Below the pieces are notes generated by a model, which saw only the letters and a list, made by a program, of their open reading frames with translations, searched no databases and had not been told where the DNA came from. This document shows, one piece after another, positions 17,998 to 26,033 of a DNA stretch of 64,000 bases. Numbering within the stretch: position 1 is the stretch's first letter; each line of letters opens with the position of its first letter. The stretch is from assembly GCF_002929305.1 (NCBI RefSeq), contig NZ_PJIO01000006.1:62001-126000 (forward strand), given 5' to 3'. Source of the DNA: Arthrobacter sp. GMC3. Its GTDB lineage: Bacteria; Actinomycetota; Actinomycetes; Actinomycetales; Micrococcaceae. A program made the translations under genes and the position numbers.

Positions 17998-19383
17998 CTA
18001 AGCTACGAACCCGTCGGCCACGGTCAATGCCTCGTCAATTGCATCCAGTCCGGCCCGCAGCTCCTCTTCGGTGATGACAAGCGGGGGGCAGATGTGGATG
18101 CGGTTGTTGTTGGTCATGGGCCAGACGCCACGCGCCTTGCATGCGGCCACAACTTCGGCCATCGGCCTTGCTGCTTCACCGGCGGCGTTAAACGGCACCA
18201 ACGGCTCACGGGTCTCCTTGTCGGTCACGAGCTCCACCGCCCAGAACAAGCCCTGCCCGCGAACTTCACCCACGCTGGGGTGCTTTTCAAGCCAGGACTC
18301 AAGGATCGGGCGGACCACCCGGTTGCCCAGGTCGCGGACGTGGGCCAGGATGCCGTCACGCGCGAAGACCTTGAACGTGGCCACACCAGGCGCGCACGCC
18401 AAGGGGTGACCGGAGTAGGTCAGACCACCCGGGTAGGCCTTCTCGTCGAAGATGGCCGCGATCTCCTCGCTCATGACCACTCCACCCAGGGGCACGTAAC
18501 CGGAGTTCACGCCCTTGGCGAAGGAGATCAGGTCCGGGACGACGTCGAACGCGTCCACCGCGAACCACTCGCCAATGCGACCGAAGCCAGCCATGACCTC
18601 ATCGGCGATGTAGACAATCCCGTACTTATCGCACAGGGCGCGAACGCCGGGCAGGTAGCCCGGCGGCGGGACCAAAATTCCGTTGGTGCCCACCACTGTT
18701 TCGATGATGATGCCACCAATGGTGGAGGCACCCTCAAGGACGATCACGCTTTCCAGGTGCTCCAATGCGCGGGCACTTTCCTCCTCGGGCGTGCTGGAGT
18801 GGAACGGGGAACGGTAGGCATACGGGCCAAAGAAGTGCGCCACTGAGGCGGCACCTGGCTCATTGGCCCAGCGGCGGGGGTCGCCGGTGAGCTGCATGGC
18901 CGTGGACGTGGCCCCGTGGTAGGAGCGGTACTGGGCCAGGATCTTGGACTTGCCCGTGAATGCTCGGGCCATGCGCACGGCGTTTTCGTTGGCCTCGGCG
19001 CCGCCGTTGGTGAAGAACACCTTGTTCAGGTTGCCGGGAGCCTTGGAAGCGATCAGAGCAGCGAGCTCACCGCGAACATCGTTGGCGAAGGCTGGCTGGA
19101 TGGTGGCCATCTTGCCGGCCTGGTCCTGGATGGATTTGACGAGGTCCGGATGCTGGTGGCCCAGGTTCAGGTTCACCAGCTGCGCGCCGAAGTCAAGGTA
19201 GCTGTTGCCCTGGTAATCCCAGAACGTGGAGCCCTTGCCGCCTTCTACGGGCAGCGGGTCAATCTTTGCCTGTGCGGACCAGGAGTGCAGTACGTGGGTG
19301 CGGTCGTTGTGGCGGATGGTGCTCACGACGTCGGCGCCCGCGCTGTTAGGCGTCTGGGTATCGGTGGTCAGGATGTCAGTCAT
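17998..19383 (-). CDS. class III aminotransferase (omega-amino acid/beta-alanine or GABA--pyruvate type)
   Basis: A 461-residue PLP transaminase with FTNGGAEANENA near 124-135, the PLP-nitrogen Asp261 in IADEV and the Schiff-base lysine Lys290 in SFAKGVNSGYVPLGG. It is about as distant from the transaminase at 8780 as members of different subgroups. It lies 31 bp after mmsA in the same orientation, so its product is probably a semialdehyde that MmsA converts to an acyl-CoA, which fits beta-alanine to malonate semialdehyde. Taurine or GABA are alternatives. Confidence 0.85.
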   Translation of the reverse strand: MTDILTTDTQTPNSAGADVVSTIRHNDRTHVLHSWSAQAKIDPLPVEGGKGSTFWDYQGNSYLDFGAQLVNLNLGHQHPDLVKSIQDQAGKMATIQPAFANDVRGELAALIASKAPGNLNKVFFTNGGAEANENAVRMARAFTGKSKILAQYRSYHGATSTAMQLTGDPRRWANEPGAASVAHFFGPYAYRSPFHSSTPEEESARALEHLESVIVLEGASTIGGIIIETVVGTNGILVPPPGYLPGVRALCDKYGIVYIADEVMAGFGRIGEWFAVDAFDVVPDLISFAKGVNSGYVPLGGVVMSEEIAAIFDEKAYPGGLTYSGHPLACAPGVATFKVFARDGILAHVRDLGNRVVRPILESWLEKHPSVGEVRGQGLFWAVELVTDKETREPLVPFNAAGEAARPMAEVVAACKARGVWPMTNNNRIHICPPLVITEEELRAGLDAIDEALTVADGFVA

Positions 19384-19414
19384 GGACGTGTCCGTCTCTC
19401 TTGGTGTGCCGAAA

Positions 19415-20899
19415 TTAGGAGTTGCTCGGGAAGCCCAGGTTCAACTGGGACTCGGAGGGCTGGCCCCAACGGGTGGTGACAACCTTGGAGCGGGTGTAGA
19501 AGTGCACGCTTTCCGGGCCGTAGATGTGGGCGTCACCAAACAGGGAGTCCTTCCAGCCACCGAAGGAGAAGGATCCCACGGGAACGGGAACGGGGACGTT
19601 AACGCCCACCATGCCGGCTTCGACGTCGAACTGGAAGGAGCGGGCGGCGCCGCCGTCGCGAGTGAAAATTGCTGTGCCGTTACCGAACTGGTTGCTGTTG
19701 ATCAGTTCCAGTGCCTCGTCGTAGCTCTCGGTGCGAACCACGCAGAGTACGGGGCCGAAGATCTCATCGGTGTAGACCTTCATGGCAGGCTTGACGTGAT
19801 CGAGCAAGGTGACGCCAATGAAGAAGCCGTCGTTGTCGAAGAGGGTTTCGCGGCCATCGGCAATGACGGTGGCGCCTTCGGCAGCGGCGCCCGCAACATA
19901 GGAGGCCACCTTGTCGCGGTGTTCGCCGGTGATCAGCGGACCCATGTCGGTGTCTGATTCGGTACCGGCACCAATATTCAAGCCGCTCAGTCGGTCCTTG
20001 ATGGCTCCGACCAGCTCATCGGCGATGTCGCCAACGGTGACCACTACGCTGACGGCCATGCACCGCTCCCCGGCGGAGCCGTAGGCTGCGGACACTGCGG
20101 CGTCTGCGGCACCGTCGATGTCGGCGTCGGGGAGCACCATCATGTGGTTCTTGGCGCCGCCCAGGGCCTGTACGCGCTTGCCGTTAGCGGCAGCGCGCTG
20201 GTAGATGGAACGGGCAATAGGTGTGGAGCCAACAAAGCTGACGGCCTTCACGGTGGGGCTGTCCAGAATGGCATCCACGGCTTCCTTGTCACCCTGGAGC
20301 ACGTTGAGCACGCCGTCGGGCAGACCGGCCTCTTGGAACAGCTTGGCCAGGAAGAGGGCCGCGGAGGGATCCTTTTCGCTGGGCTTGAGAACCACCGTGT
20401 TGCCGCAGGCGATGGCGCTGGCGATCATCCACAGCGGCACCATGACGGGGAAGTTGAACGGGGTAATGCAACCGACTACGCCCACGGGCTGCTTGATGCT
20501 GTGGACATCAATGCCAGTGGAGACCTGTTCGCTGTGCTCGCCCTTGAGCAGGTTGATCAGCCCGGCGGCAAATTCAACGTTTTCGCTGCCGCGGGCGATT
20601 TCCCCGGCGGCGTCGTCAAGCACTTTACCGTGCTCGCTGGTGACGATCGCGGCCAGCTCGGACTTACGCTCCTGCAGCAGGGTGCGCAGCTTGAAGAAGA
20701 TGTCCGTGCGCTTGGTCAGCGAGGTGGCGCGCCAGGCCGGAAGCGCTGCGGCGGCGGTGGCGATGGCGTGGTTCGCGAACTCTGTGGTGGCGAAGGCCAC
20801 TTCCTTTTGCTGTTCGCCCGTTGCCGGGTTGTAGACGGCCCCGCGGCGCTCGGAGGTGCTGTCCTCGTGGCCGGCAATGAAGTGGGGAATCAGCTGCAT
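19415..20899 (-). CDS. mmsA: CoA-acylating (methyl)malonate-semialdehyde dehydrogenase
   Basis: A 494-residue ALDH-superfamily protein. The nucleophile is Cys280 in GERCMAV. The usual catalytic glutamate of ALDHs is replaced in the segment ALGGAKNH, which is the hallmark of the CoA-dependent MmsA/IolA group. The enzyme converts malonate semialdehyde to acetyl-CoA, or methylmalonate semialdehyde to propionyl-CoA. AAGGAA precedes the ATG. With the adjacent transaminase it makes a beta-alanine catabolic pair, and a divergent PucR-type gene probably controls it. Confidence 0.92.
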   Translation of the reverse strand: MQLIPHFIAGHEDSTSERRGAVYNPATGEQQKEVAFATTEFANHAIATAAAALPAWRATSLTKRTDIFFKLRTLLQERKSELAAIVTSEHGKVLDDAAGEIARGSENVEFAAGLINLLKGEHSEQVSTGIDVHSIKQPVGVVGCITPFNFPVMVPLWMIASAIACGNTVVLKPSEKDPSAALFLAKLFQEAGLPDGVLNVLQGDKEAVDAILDSPTVKAVSFVGSTPIARSIYQRAAANGKRVQALGGAKNHMMVLPDADIDGAADAAVSAAYGSAGERCMAVSVVVTVGDIADELVGAIKDRLSGLNIGAGTESDTDMGPLITGEHRDKVASYVAGAAAEGATVIADGRETLFDNDGFFIGVTLLDHVKPAMKVYTDEIFGPVLCVVRTESYDEALELINSNQFGNGTAIFTRDGGAARSFQFDVEAGMVGVNVPVPVPVGSFSFGGWKDSLFGDAHIYGPESVHFYTRSKVVTTRWGQPSESQLNLGFPSNS

Positions 20900-20924
20900 G
20901 TGTTTTTTCCTTCGGTTTCAATGA

Positions 20925-21034
20925 GTCCGGACAGTCCGTTCGACGCCCGTTGTATGCTCTCAGTAACGATCCTCACACGGAAGACATGGAGCAGGACCCT
21001 GACATATCAACGGAATTTCACCTCTGTCCGGACA
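20925..21034. promoter_or_regulatory. pair of GTCCGGAC palindromes in the mmsA-pucR divergent region
   Basis: The self-complementary octamer GTCCGGAC occurs at 20925-20932 and again at 21026-21033 (there extended to TGTCCGGACA, 21025-21034), 101 bp apart. A further half-like site GTCCGGAG is at 21039-21046. Two spaced palindromes flanking a divergent promoter are a typical arrangement for binding and looping by a local regulator, here most likely the PucR-type protein. Binding is inferred. Confidence 0.45.
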
Positions 21035-22741
21035 GATCGTCCGGAGACCCTGCCCACGGTGGCCGAAGTGCTGGCCCTCCCCGTTTTCGCCGACGGCGGT
21101 GCCCGCGTTCTGGCGGGGGCCGCTAGCTTGGGCAACGCCGTCCGTTGGGTCCATGTGGTTGAGGCGCAGGATGTCACGGAGTTGCTGGACGGGCATGAAC
21201 TATTGCTGGCCACCGGCGTGGGCTGGCCCGACGGCGACGGCTGGATCCCCGGTTACATCGCCGAACTGGCAGCGGCTAGGGTCGCCGGGCTGGTGCTGGA
21301 GCTTGGAACCCGCTATCAGCAGGCACCTGTGCGCCTTGTGGAATGCTGCCTGAGCCAGGGCCTGCCGCTGGTGGTACTGGAGCGCCGAGTCAAGTTTGTC
21401 TCCGTCACCGAGGCGGTCCATGGCCGCATCATCGCCGAACAAATGGGGGCTTTGAAGGCACGCGATGAGGTCCACGCACTGTTCTCCGAATTGAGCCTGC
21501 GCGGCTCACCGGCGGACTACATTGTGGCCCAATTGGGAGCCGTCCTGGGGTCACCGGTGGTGCTGGAGGATATGGCCCACCAGGTTGTCGCCTTCGAGTC
21601 CCCGGGGCTTCCCGAGGAACTCTTGCTTGCTTCGTGGGAGTCCCGATCACGCTCCGCGCACCGTGCCCGAGCCCAAGACACGGGCGAGGAAACGCGGACC
21701 GCTGTTCTGGGGCTCGAGGGCTGGCTGGTTACTCCCGTGCAGGCGCGCGGCACCCGCTGGGGCTACCTGATCGCCCTGGAGGGGGCACCTCACCCGGCCG
21801 GCCGTGCCCTGGTCCTGGAGCAGGCCGCCGTGGCCCTTTCCCTGAGCAGACTGGCCGACGGAACGGGCGATCATTGGACCCCAGCCAGCCAACACTGGCT
21901 GCTGGCGTCCTTGCTTCAGGGACGGTACCGGAGCGAGATTGCCTTGCGTGCCCGCTTCGAGGCGATGGGTCTGCCGGTGACCCAGCGCCGCCTCTGCGGC
22001 CTGGCCTTGCGCATTGACCACGGGTTATCCAGGCGCGACGCCGGTCCCGCGCGCGGGACCGGCAATCGCGAGACTGCTTTTCCAAGCACCGCCGAGGTGA
22101 GCCGCCTGGCCCGTTCCATGGGCCTTAACGCTGTGGCAAGCTGGAGCGCACCCGCCGACGGCGAAACTCTTCTCATGGCGCTTTCCGTGCCGGGCCCGGG
22201 GCCAGGAAGAGTGGCTCCCCGGGCTGCCATCGACGCGTTTGCCGCGAAGTTGCAGGAGCTTGTTCGTTCCCAGTCATCAACACACGGCCGGGCGGTGGTG
22301 GCGGCCGGGGCCGTCGTGGAGCAGGTCGGCGCTCTCGCGGCGTCACTCCAGGAAGCCCTGGAGGTCTTGAACGCGACCCCCCGGTTGACCGCCGTCGACC
22401 CGGAGCCGGTTCTGCACCGCGCTGCCGAACGTTCCCTGCGCGGGCTGATCGGCGCGTTGCGCACCGATCCCAGGGTGCAAAGTTATGTAGAGCGCAACTT
22501 GGGTGCCGTATTGCATCAAGATGCGCGGCACGGCAGCGATCTACTGGAGGTACTGCGGGCGTATTTGGCCCATCCAGGAAACCGCACGAAGGCTGCGGCC
22601 AACAGCCACCTGTCCCGGTCGGTCTTCTATCAGCGCCTTGACACTATTGAGGGACTTTTGGGAGTTGACTTGGCCGACGGCGAGGTCATCGCCGGGCTCC
22701 AAGCTGCGGTCATCGCCTGGGAGACCACCCGCGGAGCCTAG
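20954..22741 (+). CDS. PucR-family transcriptional regulator
   Basis: Up to 595 residues from ATG 20954. The N-terminal PucR ligand domain starts near residue 34 (TVAEVLALPVF, then ELLLATGVGWPDG), a middle region follows, and the C-terminal PucR HTH is at about 525-590 (LRAYLAHPGNRTKAAANSHL then RSVFYQRLDTIE). The true start may be a GTG at 21059, because typical PucR proteins begin close to the TVAEVL motif and TATGCT at 20953 resembles a -10 box. PucR regulators of actinobacteria often activate purine, GABA or amino acid catabolism; divergence from mmsA suggests control of omega-amino acid use. Confidence 0.87.
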   Translation: MLSVTILTRKTWSRTLTYQRNFTSVRTDRPETLPTVAEVLALPVFADGGARVLAGAASLGNAVRWVHVVEAQDVTELLDGHELLLATGVGWPDGDGWIPGYIAELAAARVAGLVLELGTRYQQAPVRLVECCLSQGLPLVVLERRVKFVSVTEAVHGRIIAEQMGALKARDEVHALFSELSLRGSPADYIVAQLGAVLGSPVVLEDMAHQVVAFESPGLPEELLLASWESRSRSAHRARAQDTGEETRTAVLGLEGWLVTPVQARGTRWGYLIALEGAPHPAGRALVLEQAAVALSLSRLADGTGDHWTPASQHWLLASLLQGRYRSEIALRARFEAMGLPVTQRRLCGLALRIDHGLSRRDAGPARGTGNRETAFPSTAEVSRLARSMGLNAVASWSAPADGETLLMALSVPGPGPGRVAPRAAIDAFAAKLQELVRSQSSTHGRAVVAAGAVVEQVGALAASLQEALEVLNATPRLTAVDPEPVLHRAAERSLRGLIGALRTDPRVQSYVERNLGAVLHQDARHGSDLLEVLRAYLAHPGNRTKAAANSHLSRSVFYQRLDTIEGLLGVDLADGEVIAGLQAAVIAWETTRGA

Positions 22742-22787
22742 CCCGAGACCATCGGCAACACGGCGGGGCCGACGTCGCTGGCCTCAT

Positions 22788-23732
22788 CTACCGAGCGTCC
22801 GTTCCGTTAGCGGGTCTGGCCGCTATGGCAGCCAGGTCCCTGGCTGGACCGGATGGCGGAGTGCTTCCGGTTTGCCAAAGGACGCTCAGCTTGCGGCGCA
22901 GGGGCAGTCCATCCACCGGTACGGAAACAAGTCGGTGCAGGATCAGATCGTCTTTGACCGCCAACGCGCTGAGCACCCCGGGTGCCGTCCCGGCGGCTAT
23001 CCCGGACCGTACGGACGCCGTCGTAGTTAGTTCCAGCAACGGATCCGCAACCGGGTTGGTGCCCCTCGCGTCCAGCAAGTATTCCAGGGCGTCCCGGGTT
23101 CCGCTGCCCCGTTCCCGCGTGACCAGAGCGGTAGCGGCCAGTTCGCCAACGGTTACAGGTGACCTCCGCCGCGCCCACGGGTGGGCCGGGGCGACGACGA
23201 GGAGCATCTCATCCTCCCTGACCGAGGCAGAACTCAGGTCTGGGGGCAGGTGCGGACTCTCGATGAAGCCGATGACTGCCTGCCCCGAACGCACCAATTC
23301 GGCCGTGTCCATACTATTGGAGACCACCAGTTCAACCACGGTGGGGGCAACACCAAGCTCCTCTTGCTGGCGGCGTAAGGCAACCAACCACTGCGGCAGG
23401 AGGTGTTCGGCAACGGTCTGGCTCGCGGCGACTTTCAGCCGCCGTGCACCTTCTCCTCGAAGCACGGCAATCCCGGCGTCGAGCCGCTCCGCCGCACTGA
23501 GGACATCCGCCGCCCACCCGGCAAGCAGCGCACCGGTTTCGGTCAGCGCCGAACCACGTGGCGTCCGGGTCAACAGGACGGAACCGATCCGTGCCTCAAG
23601 CGAACGCATCCGGGACGACACAGCCTGTTGGGAGAGTCCAAGACGTTTCCCGGCGGCGGACAGCGAGCCAAGATCGTGGACAGTGGCCAGCATTTCCAGG
23701 GCCGCGAGCTCCGGCATTCTGGGGCTAAGCAT
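22788..23732 (-). CDS. LysR-family transcriptional regulator
   Basis: A 314-residue LysR regulator. ATG 23732 is chosen because AAGGAGACGCC lies directly upstream. The winged helix-turn-helix is at about residues 8-65 (LAALEMLATVHDLGSLSAAG, then LGLSQQAVSSRMRSLEARIG), followed by the periplasmic-binding-like effector domain. It is divergent from the TDT transporter gene at 23828, and a long inverted repeat lies between them. It resembles LysR proteins of the TehA/TDT neighbourhoods, which suggests it regulates that exporter. Confidence 0.9.
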   Translation of the reverse strand: MLSPRMPELAALEMLATVHDLGSLSAAGKRLGLSQQAVSSRMRSLEARIGSVLLTRTPRGSALTETGALLAGWAADVLSAAERLDAGIAVLRGEGARRLKVAASQTVAEHLLPQWLVALRRQQEELGVAPTVVELVVSNSMDTAELVRSGQAVIGFIESPHLPPDLSSASVREDEMLLVVAPAHPWARRRSPVTVGELAATALVTRERGSGTRDALEYLLDARGTNPVADPLLELTTTASVRSGIAAGTAPGVLSALAVKDDLILHRLVSVPVDGLPLRRKLSVLWQTGSTPPSGPARDLAAIAARPANGTDAR

Positions 23733-23754
23733 CGGCGTCTCCTTGAGAGAAATC

Positions 23755-23787
23755 TGGCAGGTCACAAGACTGGCTTGTGCCCTGCCA
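23755..23787. promoter_or_regulatory. 14-bp-arm inverted repeat between the LysR and TDT genes
   Basis: TGGCAGGTCACAAG (23755-23768) and CTTGTGCCCTGCCA (23774-23787) are complementary at 13 of 14 positions with a 5-nt spacer. LysR regulators bind dyads in the divergent region they share with their target, so this is a strong operator candidate. It also covers the most upstream possible start of the TDT gene, which argues for a later start. Confidence 0.6.
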
Positions 23788-23827
23788 AGTCTATGCCTAC
23801 TACTGCTTCCACGTGGATACCAGCAGC

Positions 23828-25108
23828 ATGGAAGCCATGGGCACCTCACTGCTGACAACTGACAATTCATCCACCGCGCTACGCGAACAAAAGCAAGCAC
23901 CTCACCGTGAGCCAGGCGGGGATCGTGGACTTCTGCGCCGACTGGACAAACCCGCGGAGCTATTTGCCCATCTGACCCCCAATTGGTTCGCCTCCATTAT
24001 GGGTACCGGAATCCTCGCCACGGCCGCAGCCACCTTGCCCCTGCAATTTCCGGGCCTGCGCACAGGAGCTACCGTCATTTGGGGAATTGCGTCCCTGCTC
24101 TTGGTCCTGCTGGTCTGTGCAACAGGCGTGCATTGGCTCCGGCACAAAGAAGCTGCCGTGAGTCACCACAGGAATCCGGTCATGGCACACTTCTACGGGG
24201 CTCCACCCATGGCCCTGATGACGGTGGGTGCAGGCACCCTTCTTATAGGCAAGGACGTTCTGGGTGAACACCTCGCGCTAGGGATCGACGTGGCCCTTTG
24301 GGGCACCGGCACCCTGCTGGGCCTGGTCACCGCCGTCGCCGTGCCCTACTGGCAGTTCACCCGATTTCAGACGCAAGAAGACAGCGCGTTCGGCGGCTGG
24401 TTAATGCCGGTGGTCCCCCCGATGGTGTCGGCGTCCACCGGAGCCCTGCTGCTGCCATACATTCCGGCCGGGGAGGCGCGGATGACCCTGCTGCTCGCCT
24501 GCTACGCGATGTTTGGGCTAAGCCTTTTTGCCTCGGTCATCATCATCACCTTGATCTGGCACCGGCTCACCCAGCATAAGATCGGGGCGGCCGCCGCAGT
24601 GCCGACGCTGTGGATCGTGCTGGGTCCATTGGGACAGTCCATTACCGCTGCCAATCTCTTGGGAGGCAACGCCCACCTGGCCGACTCCGGGACAGCAAGT
24701 TCCGGAACCCTGACCCGAGCCATGGCAGCCTTTGGCATCCTCTACGGGGTGCCCGTTCTGGGCTTCGTACTCCTCTGGGCAGCGATCGCAACCGCCATAA
24801 CCATCCGTACCGCCCGGCAGGGGCTGCCCTTCTCCCTGACATGGTGGTCATTTACTTTCCCCATCGGAACCTGCGTGACAGGTGTCTCCGGGCTCGCCGC
24901 CCACACCCACTTGGCCGTTTTTGCCGCCATGGCCGTCGCCGGATACGCCCTGCTCTTGGCCGCATGGGTTGTGGTGGCGGCACGTACCTTCCATGGCAGC
25001 GTTCTCCAGGGCACTCTTTTTCAAGATCCGGGGACGGCCAGCGTCAGCGCTTGGCCAATTCGGAGGCGGCAAGCCCCTCAATCAACGGGGCAAGCCGTTC
25101 GTGGGTAA
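23828..25108 (+). CDS. TDT-family transporter (TehA/Mae1/SSU1 fold)
   Basis: About 426 residues from ATG 23828; a GTG at 23777 and ATG 23837 are also possible and none has a clear ribosome site. Around ten hydrophobic helices are visible, with the family signature LTPNWFASIMGTGILATAAATL at the first helix and the GWLMPVVPPMV segment mid-protein. Members export sulfite, tellurite or C4-dicarboxylates. The last 20 or so residues (SVSAWPIRRRQAPQSTGQAV) look atypical and overlap a minus-strand remnant, so the natural C-terminus may have been altered. The divergent LysR gene is the likely regulator. Confidence 0.85.
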   Translation: MEAMGTSLLTTDNSSTALREQKQAPHREPGGDRGLLRRLDKPAELFAHLTPNWFASIMGTGILATAAATLPLQFPGLRTGATVIWGIASLLLVLLVCATGVHWLRHKEAAVSHHRNPVMAHFYGAPPMALMTVGAGTLLIGKDVLGEHLALGIDVALWGTGTLLGLVTAVAVPYWQFTRFQTQEDSAFGGWLMPVVPPMVSASTGALLLPYIPAGEARMTLLLACYAMFGLSLFASVIIITLIWHRLTQHKIGAAAAVPTLWIVLGPLGQSITAANLLGGNAHLADSGTASSGTLTRAMAAFGILYGVPVLGFVLLWAAIATAITIRTARQGLPFSLTWWSFTFPIGTCVTGVSGLAAHTHLAVFAAMAVAGYALLLAAWVVVAARTFHGSVLQGTLFQDPGTASVSAWPIRRRQAPQSTGQAVRG

Positions 25109-25235
25109 GGGGAACGTCCGCGAAACCAACAGAAGGCACCCCGGCACTTTCAATGCCGGCGGAGTTCAAAAGGTCTCGACCCGTAGTCAGGGTTGCCTGC
25201 TCCTTGGAGTGGCCACGTTCCCGGCTAGAATTGCC
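25044..25235 (-). pseudogene. possible C-terminal remnant of an unidentified protein
   Basis: An open frame of 63 codons with no ATG, ending at TGA (complement at 25044-25046), overlaps the end of the TDT gene. Its translation looks protein-like, for example LLNSAGIESAGVPSVGFADV and LAPLIEGLAASELAKR, but I do not recognise the family. It starts just inside the leader of the TetR gene at 25238 and could be the tail of a deleted minus-strand gene. The evidence is only the appearance of the translation. Confidence 0.3.
25204..25231 (+). promoter_or_regulatory. promoter giving a probably leaderless TetR mRNA
   Basis: TTGGAG (25204-25209) and TAGAAT (25226-25231) are 16 bp apart. The expected transcription start, about 7 nt after the -10 box, coincides with the A of the ATG at 25238, and no Shine-Dalgarno sequence precedes that ATG. 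This fits the leaderless transcripts common in actinobacteria. Confidence 0.6.
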
Positions 25236-25237
25236 TC

Positions 25238-25825
25238 ATGGCTCGACGAGGATCGTACGCAAAGGGTGTCGCAAAACGCGAAGAAATTCTAGACGCAGCA
25301 CTGGAGGTCATTGCGCGCGAGGGTTTTCGGAAAACTTCTGTCCGTGAGATCGCCACCGCCGCCAACCTCAGTCAGACGGGGCTATTGCACCATTTCGCCT
25401 CCAAAAATGAACTCTTTACGGAAATCTTGCGCCGCCGCGACGAAGTCGATGCCGTCAACGCAAGTACCGACCCCGAAGCCAGATTCATCGACACTTTCCC
25501 GATGATCATTCGCCACAACTCCAAAGTGCCCGGTCTGGTCCAGCTGTACGTCAGCCTCGCGACGGAGGCTCCGGACCCAGAGCACCCCGCGCACAAGTTC
25601 TTCACCGAACGCTTCGAGGGTTTCCGTGAAGAACTTGTGGCGGAAATTCAGGAAGGCCAGCGAAGCGGCGAGTTCAATACCCGGCTCAATCCCGAACTTG
25701 CCGCGAATTCATTGCTCGCCCTGGCCGACGGCTTGCAAACCCAATGGCTACTGACCCCCACCCTGGACATGGCGGCCCATATCGAGGCGGCCATCGAGTC
25801 GTGGCGATCAGACCCCAAGCCCTGA
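25238..25825 (+). CDS. TetR-family transcriptional regulator
   Basis: A 195-residue TetR protein with a typical N-terminus (KREEILDAALEVIAREGFRK) and helix-turn-helix at about residues 14-60 (SVREIATAANLSQTGLLHHF). The C-terminal domain is of the TetR_C_6/BetI-like kind by appearance. It precedes an MFS gene in the same direction, with a palindromic operator candidate in between at 25964-25988, suggesting that it represses that transporter. The ATG lacks a ribosome site and is probably the 5' end of the mRNA. Confidence 0.88.
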   Translation: MARRGSYAKGVAKREEILDAALEVIAREGFRKTSVREIATAANLSQTGLLHHFASKNELFTEILRRRDEVDAVNASTDPEARFIDTFPMIIRHNSKVPGLVQLYVSLATEAPDPEHPAHKFFTERFEGFREELVAEIQEGQRSGEFNTRLNPELAANSLLALADGLQTQWLLTPTLDMAAHIEAAIESWRSDPKP

Positions 25826-25835
25826 CAGGCCGACA

Positions 25836-25916
25836 CTAGCTCCGCAAAATAACGATCCGAAGCGGCACCGTTTCCTCAATCAAGCGGTGAGTCGTTGTGC
25901 TGCCCAAGAACTCCCG
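25836..25916 (-). pseudogene. possible C-terminal remnant of a UspA-type stress protein
   Basis: On the minus strand the last 26 codons before a TAG stop (complement 25836-25838) read FLGSTTTHRLIEETVPLRIV and ILRS. This matches the end of universal stress proteins, where a GS(x)T/S-x-R-(x)4-ATP-loop segment is followed by a P-V-V-V-R strand. The part upstream in the same frame does not look like UspA, so only a fragment remains. With the remnant at 25044 it suggests that the TetR-MFS pair replaced older genes here. Confidence 0.35.
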
Positions 25917-25934
25917 ACGTGACGCGTGACACTC

Positions 25935-25988
25935 TTGACGGCGCCTGTGATCGGAGGCACACTGAATACCGAACGTCGCTCGGTATTC
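25935..25988 (+). promoter_or_regulatory. TetR-type operator upstream of the MFS gene
   Basis: GAATACCGA (25964-25972) and TCGGTATTC (25980-25988) form a perfect 9-bp inverted repeat with a 7-nt spacer. TTGACG at 25935-25940 may be the -35 box of the MFS promoter, placing the repeat near the transcription start. The ACCGA/TCGGT core resembles the operator at 81-98. The TetR protein encoded at 25238 is the natural candidate to bind it. Confidence 0.55.
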
Positions 25989-26033
25989 ATCGTGGAGGCG
26001 TAAATTCATCCTCAAATAACTCAGGACACACCC

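Noticed and set aside
20144..20953. Upstream extension of the PucR frame by 270 codons
   Set aside because: It is antisense to mmsA, which has clear family motifs, and the translation is not protein-like.
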